From contig SOKA01000079.1 of assembly GCA_004376105.1 (NCBI GenBank), positions 1 to 9,518 on the forward strand: a stretch of DNA of 9,518 nt, given 5' to 3'. Source of the stretch: Dehalococcoidia bacterium (GTDB lineage: Bacteria; Chloroflexota; Dehalococcoidia; Dehalococcoidales; E44-bin46). Of this stretch, positions 7,150 to 9,518 are shown piece by piece (the first letter of the stretch is position 1; each line of letters starts with the position of its first letter). The notes below the pieces were generated by a model. The model saw only the letters and a program-made list of their open reading frames with translations. It was not told the origin of the DNA and ran no database searches. Position numbers and translations under genes: made by a program.

Positions 7150-7353
7150 ATGAAATGTGATTTATGTGGAAAATCACCTCAATTCGGTCACAATGTAAGC
7201 CACTCTAAACACCGTACCAATCGTCGCTGGGTACCCAATATCCACCCAGTTACTATCGTCATAGATGGTCAGCCAAAACGACTCAACCTGTGCACTAGAT
7301 GCCTGCGCAATCAGCATAAGGTCACTAAAAAGCCAGCTTCTAATTTAAGCTAG
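7150..7353 (+). CDS. rpmB: Large-subunit ribosomal protein bL28
   Basis: This 67-residue basic protein is bL28 of the 50S subunit. It begins MKCDLCGKSPQFGHNVSHS, keeps the family core HRTNRRWVPNIHPV (21-34), and carries two CxxC pairs (Cys3/Cys6 and Cys48/Cys51). It is therefore a C+ form expected to bind zinc. The ATG start gives the typical N-terminus; the purine-rich AGGGG (7131-7135) upstream is rather far at 14 bases. The gene is transcribed away from the fakA-like gene and its last 14 bases overlap the 3' end of rpe on the opposite strand. In Firmicutes rpmB and yloV also sit close together, with yloU (asp23) between them; that gene is absent here. Confidence 0.96.
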   Translation: MKCDLCGKSPQFGHNVSHSKHRTNRRWVPNIHPVTIVIDGQPKRLNLCTRCLRNQHKVTKKPASNLS

Positions 7354-8011
7354 CCCGTATCTTTGCTAAGGCTTCTTTCACAGTTTGTTCTGAATTAAAC
7401 ACTGCCACCCCAGCTACTAGCACCCTAGCTCCTGCCGTTACCAGCCTGGGAGCAATTTCAGCATTGATGCCACCATCCACCTCCAGCTCAGTAGCCAAAT
7501 CCTTTCTGTCCAGCTCAGCCCGCAAGCGGGCTACCTTATCTAGCATAGCCTCAATAAAAGTCTGCCCGCCAAAGCCGGGATTAACCGTCATGATCAGGAC
7601 TAAATCTAGGGAAGAAAGAACCTCCTCAAGCGCATCAATAGGTGTGCCTGGGTTGAGGGCAACCCCCGCCTTAACCCCTAGCTCCTTAATTGTTTGTACT
7701 ACTCGGTGAATATGTGTGCAGGCTTCTATATGAACGCTGATAATATCTGCCCCGGCTTTAACAAATTGATTAATCTGAGGTTCCGGCGCCTCAATCATAA
7801 GGTGGACATCCAGAGGGAGATTTGTCCAATGACGAATAGCAGCTACCACCGGAGCACCAATAGTTATATTGGGCACAAAATGCCCATCCATAACATCAAC
7901 ATGAATGTAGTCAGCACCGGCTGCAGTGGCTTCAGCTACCTGCTCACCAAGATGGCTGAAATCGGCCGAGAGAATAGACGGGGCAAGCTTAACTTTGGGA
8001 ATAGTTTTCAA
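7340..8011 (-). CDS. rpe: Ribulose-phosphate 3-epimerase
   Basis: Rpe interconverts D-ribulose 5-phosphate and D-xylulose 5-phosphate in the pentose phosphate pathway. The 223-residue TIM-barrel protein has LAPSILSADFSHL (9-21), HVDVMDGHFVPN (37-48), DVHLMIEAPE (68-77), VNPGFGGQTF (143-152) and EVDGGIN (177-183). The metal-binding and acid/base set His37, Asp39, His70 and Asp179 is complete. Length is typical. The start is TTG (8011-8009), overlapping the argH stop as TTGA, with GGGAG (8022-8026) ten bases upstream. No in-frame ATG occurs before the catalytic HVDVM segment, which supports the TTG. The overlap points to translational coupling with argH. The 3' end overlaps convergent rpmB by 14 bases. 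Confidence 0.96.
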   Translation of the reverse strand: MKTIPKVKLAPSILSADFSHLGEQVAEATAAGADYIHVDVMDGHFVPNITIGAPVVAAIRHWTNLPLDVHLMIEAPEPQINQFVKAGADIISVHIEACTHIHRVVQTIKELGVKAGVALNPGTPIDALEEVLSSLDLVLIMTVNPGFGGQTFIEAMLDKVARLRAELDRKDLATELEVDGGINAEIAPRLVTAGARVLVAGVAVFNSEQTVKEALAKIRASLN

Positions 8012-9387
8012 CCTTTACATTCTCCCAGCAGTTTTTTGGCAGCGGCTAACGCCCGGTCTACTTGCTTTGGCGCCGTGCCACCAATGACATCCCTAGCCGC
8101 AATAGATGACTCTATGGTAATGGAGTAAACATCCTCTCCAAATAAGGGAGAAAACTCCTTATATTCACTGAGGCTAAGTTGACTAAACGATTTACCCCTT
8201 TCCATAGCATAGCTTATCAACCTAGCCACTATATTGTGAGCAGTGCGGAAGGCTTCCCCCTTCTTGACCAAATAGTCAGCTAAGTCAGTAGCTAGAATAT
8301 AACCCTGCTTAACCGCCTGTTCAGTATTCTCAGCCTTAACCCGCAGGGTTTTAACCATGCCAGTAAATACCTCTAAGGTAGATAGTAGGGTATCTACAGT
8401 GTCAAAGAAACCCTCTTTATCTTCCTGCATATCTCGATTATAGGATAGGGGAAGAGCTTTCATAGTAACCAGCAAAGCCATAAGTTTGCCATAGACCCGC
8501 CCCGTCTTACCCCGAACTAGCTCGGCTACGTCAGGGTTTTTCTTTTGGGGCATGATGCTACTACCAGTGGTATAAGCCTCATCAAGCTCAATAAAATTAA
8601 ACTCGGCTGAAGACCACAGAATAATCTCCTCAGCCAGTCGGGAGAGGTGCATCATACAGAGGCTAGCCGCCGCTTCATACTCCACCACGAAATCCCTATC
8701 GGAGACAGCATCAATACTATTTTGGCTTATCTGGCTAAAGCCTAGCTCACGGGCTAAGAAATCCCTATCAATATTATAGGCTACGCCAGCTATGGCACCG
8801 CTGCCCAAGGGCATAACATCAACCCGCTTCAGGCAGTCGTTAAATCGGTCAATGTCCCGCTGGAGCATCTCAAAATAGGCTAAAAGGTGATGAGCCAACA
8901 ATACTGGCTGTGCCGGCTGCAAATGGGTATATCCTGGTATGACTACACCTTTATTAGCTTCAGCCAGGCTAATTAGAGCCTGCTGGAATTCTCTCAGCTT
9001 AACCAGGGTCCCAGATATTGCCTCCTTAGCCAAAAGACGCAAATCCAGAGCCACCTGGTCATTTCTAGAGCGAGCCGTGTGGAGCTTACCCCCCACCTCA
9101 CCCACTTTCTCTAGTAACCTAGCTTCAATACTCATATGGATGTCTTCCAACTCAGGCTTGAACTGAAACTTACCCTGCTCTATCTCTTCCCTAATAGAAG
9201 CCAACCCGCTAATAATAATCTCAGCCTCTTTCTCTGAAATTATACCCTGTTTTGCCAGCATTTTGGCATGGGCAATACTACCAGCAATATCGTGGCGATA
9301 TAGACGCCAGTCAAAGGGGATAGAGGCAGTATAATCGGTTACCAATTTATCAGCCGCCTTATGAAAACGACCGCGAATATGGCTCAT
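8008..9387 (-). CDS. argH: Argininosuccinate lyase
   Basis: ArgH splits argininosuccinate into arginine and fumarate, the last step of arginine synthesis. The 459-residue protein is of normal length and belongs to the fumarase/aspartase superfamily. Visible conserved regions are HTARSRNDQVALDLRL (early third), GYTHLQPAQPVLLAHH (with His155) and the superfamily signature GSSIMPQKKNPD (275-286), whose serines lie on the flexible catalytic loop. The N-terminal MSHIRGRF corresponds to the common LWGGRF start of the family, with the tryptophan replaced, which supports the ATG at 9387. A purine-rich AGAAGGGAAG lies upstream. Twenty-seven bases separate it from an unidentified upstream reading frame, and its stop overlaps the rpe start, so the three are probably one operon. 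argG is not identifiable in the window. Confidence 0.97.
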   Translation of the reverse strand: MSHIRGRFHKAADKLVTDYTASIPFDWRLYRHDIAGSIAHAKMLAKQGIISEKEAEIIISGLASIREEIEQGKFQFKPELEDIHMSIEARLLEKVGEVGGKLHTARSRNDQVALDLRLLAKEAISGTLVKLREFQQALISLAEANKGVVIPGYTHLQPAQPVLLAHHLLAYFEMLQRDIDRFNDCLKRVDVMPLGSGAIAGVAYNIDRDFLARELGFSQISQNSIDAVSDRDFVVEYEAAASLCMMHLSRLAEEIILWSSAEFNFIELDEAYTTGSSIMPQKKNPDVAELVRGKTGRVYGKLMALLVTMKALPLSYNRDMQEDKEGFFDTVDTLLSTLEVFTGMVKTLRVKAENTEQAVKQGYILATDLADYLVKKGEAFRTAHNIVARLISYAMERGKSFSQLSLSEYKEFSPLFGEDVYSITIESSIAARDVIGGTAPKQVDRALAAAKKLLGECKG

Positions 9388-9414
9388 TTACAATCTTCCC
9401 TTCTCGAATTTTTA

Positions 9415-9518
9415 CTACACCTGTGGTACGGATTTCTTTCTCTCAAACTGCTCTCGTTCCACCTCTATCGCCCCGTCAGGAATACCGTTGCGACCTGCGT
9501 CTATCGTTGCCTTCACAC
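9415..9518 (-). CDS. C-terminal end of an unidentified protein (5' end outside window)
   Basis: On the minus strand, one frame is open from the window edge (first full codon 9516-9514) for 33 codons to TAG at 9415-9417. The peptide includes VKATIDAGRNGIPDGAIEVE and a charged tail ending KKSVPQV. The other two minus frames stop early. The short distance to argH suggests the same operon. I do not recognise the family: it does not look like the C-terminus of ArgG as I know it. A GTG at 9516 could in principle start a very small protein, but continuation past the edge is more likely. Confidence 0.5.
   Translation of the reverse strand, partial: VKATIDAGRNGIPDGAIEVEREQFERKKSVPQV

Noticed and set aside
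7335..7351. Short inverted repeat agctt/aagct at the rpmB-rpe junction, considered as a bidirectional terminator
   Set aside because: A five-base-pair AT-rich stem without flanking T-runs is too weak to support.
7694..8128. A 144-codon plus-strand open frame across the start of rpe and the end of argH
   Set aside because: It is antisense to two firmly identified genes, has low-complexity composition without a family signature, and is explained by their codon pattern.

Overview
This window is mostly bacterial housekeeping DNA with a short accessory stretch at its left end. It looks like a chromosomal segment of moderate GC content, probably from the Chloroflexota (a Dehalococcoidia-like lineage) or another deep-branching bacterium. 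That guess rests on gene order, a long RecG of 817 residues with an extra N-terminal domain, a C+ (zinc-ribbon) ribosomal protein bL28, and frequent TTG starts. I could not test it by alignment. No tRNA, rRNA, CRISPR array, insertion sequence or phage gene is visible.

Layout, left to right. Positions 1-888 (+) hold the C-terminal 295 residues of an acyl-CoA synthetase/AMP-forming ligase cut by the window edge. It converges on a minus-strand group, and a hairpin at 928-960 separates the two. The minus-strand group, read from right to left, is a fatty acid kinase A-like (DhaL/DegV-like) protein (5308-6942), RecG helicase (2753-5206), a metal-dependent cyclase/formamidase-family hydrolase (2102-2743, nine bases after recG) and a class I SAM-dependent methyltransferase (952-1989). 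A 207-base divergent control region (6943-7149) carries several TATAAT boxes and two neighbouring palindromes. To its right, rpmB (bL28, 7150-7353) reads on the plus strand and runs 14 bases into the end of rpe. Next are rpe (7340-8011, -) and argH (8008-9387, -), which overlap by four bases, and finally the C-terminal end of an unidentified minus-strand gene (9415-9518).

How the genes fit together. The neighbourhood rpe / rpmB / fakA(yloV)-like / recG is a dispersed version of the well-known Firmicutes rpe-rpmB-yloU-yloV-recG region; here rpmB is inverted and yloU (asp23) is missing. argH closes arginine synthesis and rpe belongs to the pentose phosphate pathway. RecG serves replication-fork repair. 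The FakA-like protein would, with a FakB (DegV) partner encoded elsewhere, phosphorylate fatty acids. The cyclase-family enzyme and the methyltransferase lie downstream of recG and have no assigned substrates; they are the least ordinary genes.

I do not see a convincing undescribed system. The observations most worth checking are the paired ATTATAAT-core palindromes between fakA and rpmB, a possible short upstream ORF or frameshifted N-terminus in front of the methyltransferase, the altered A8 hinge motif of the acyl-CoA ligase, and the hairpin with two alternative pairing partners just upstream of recG.
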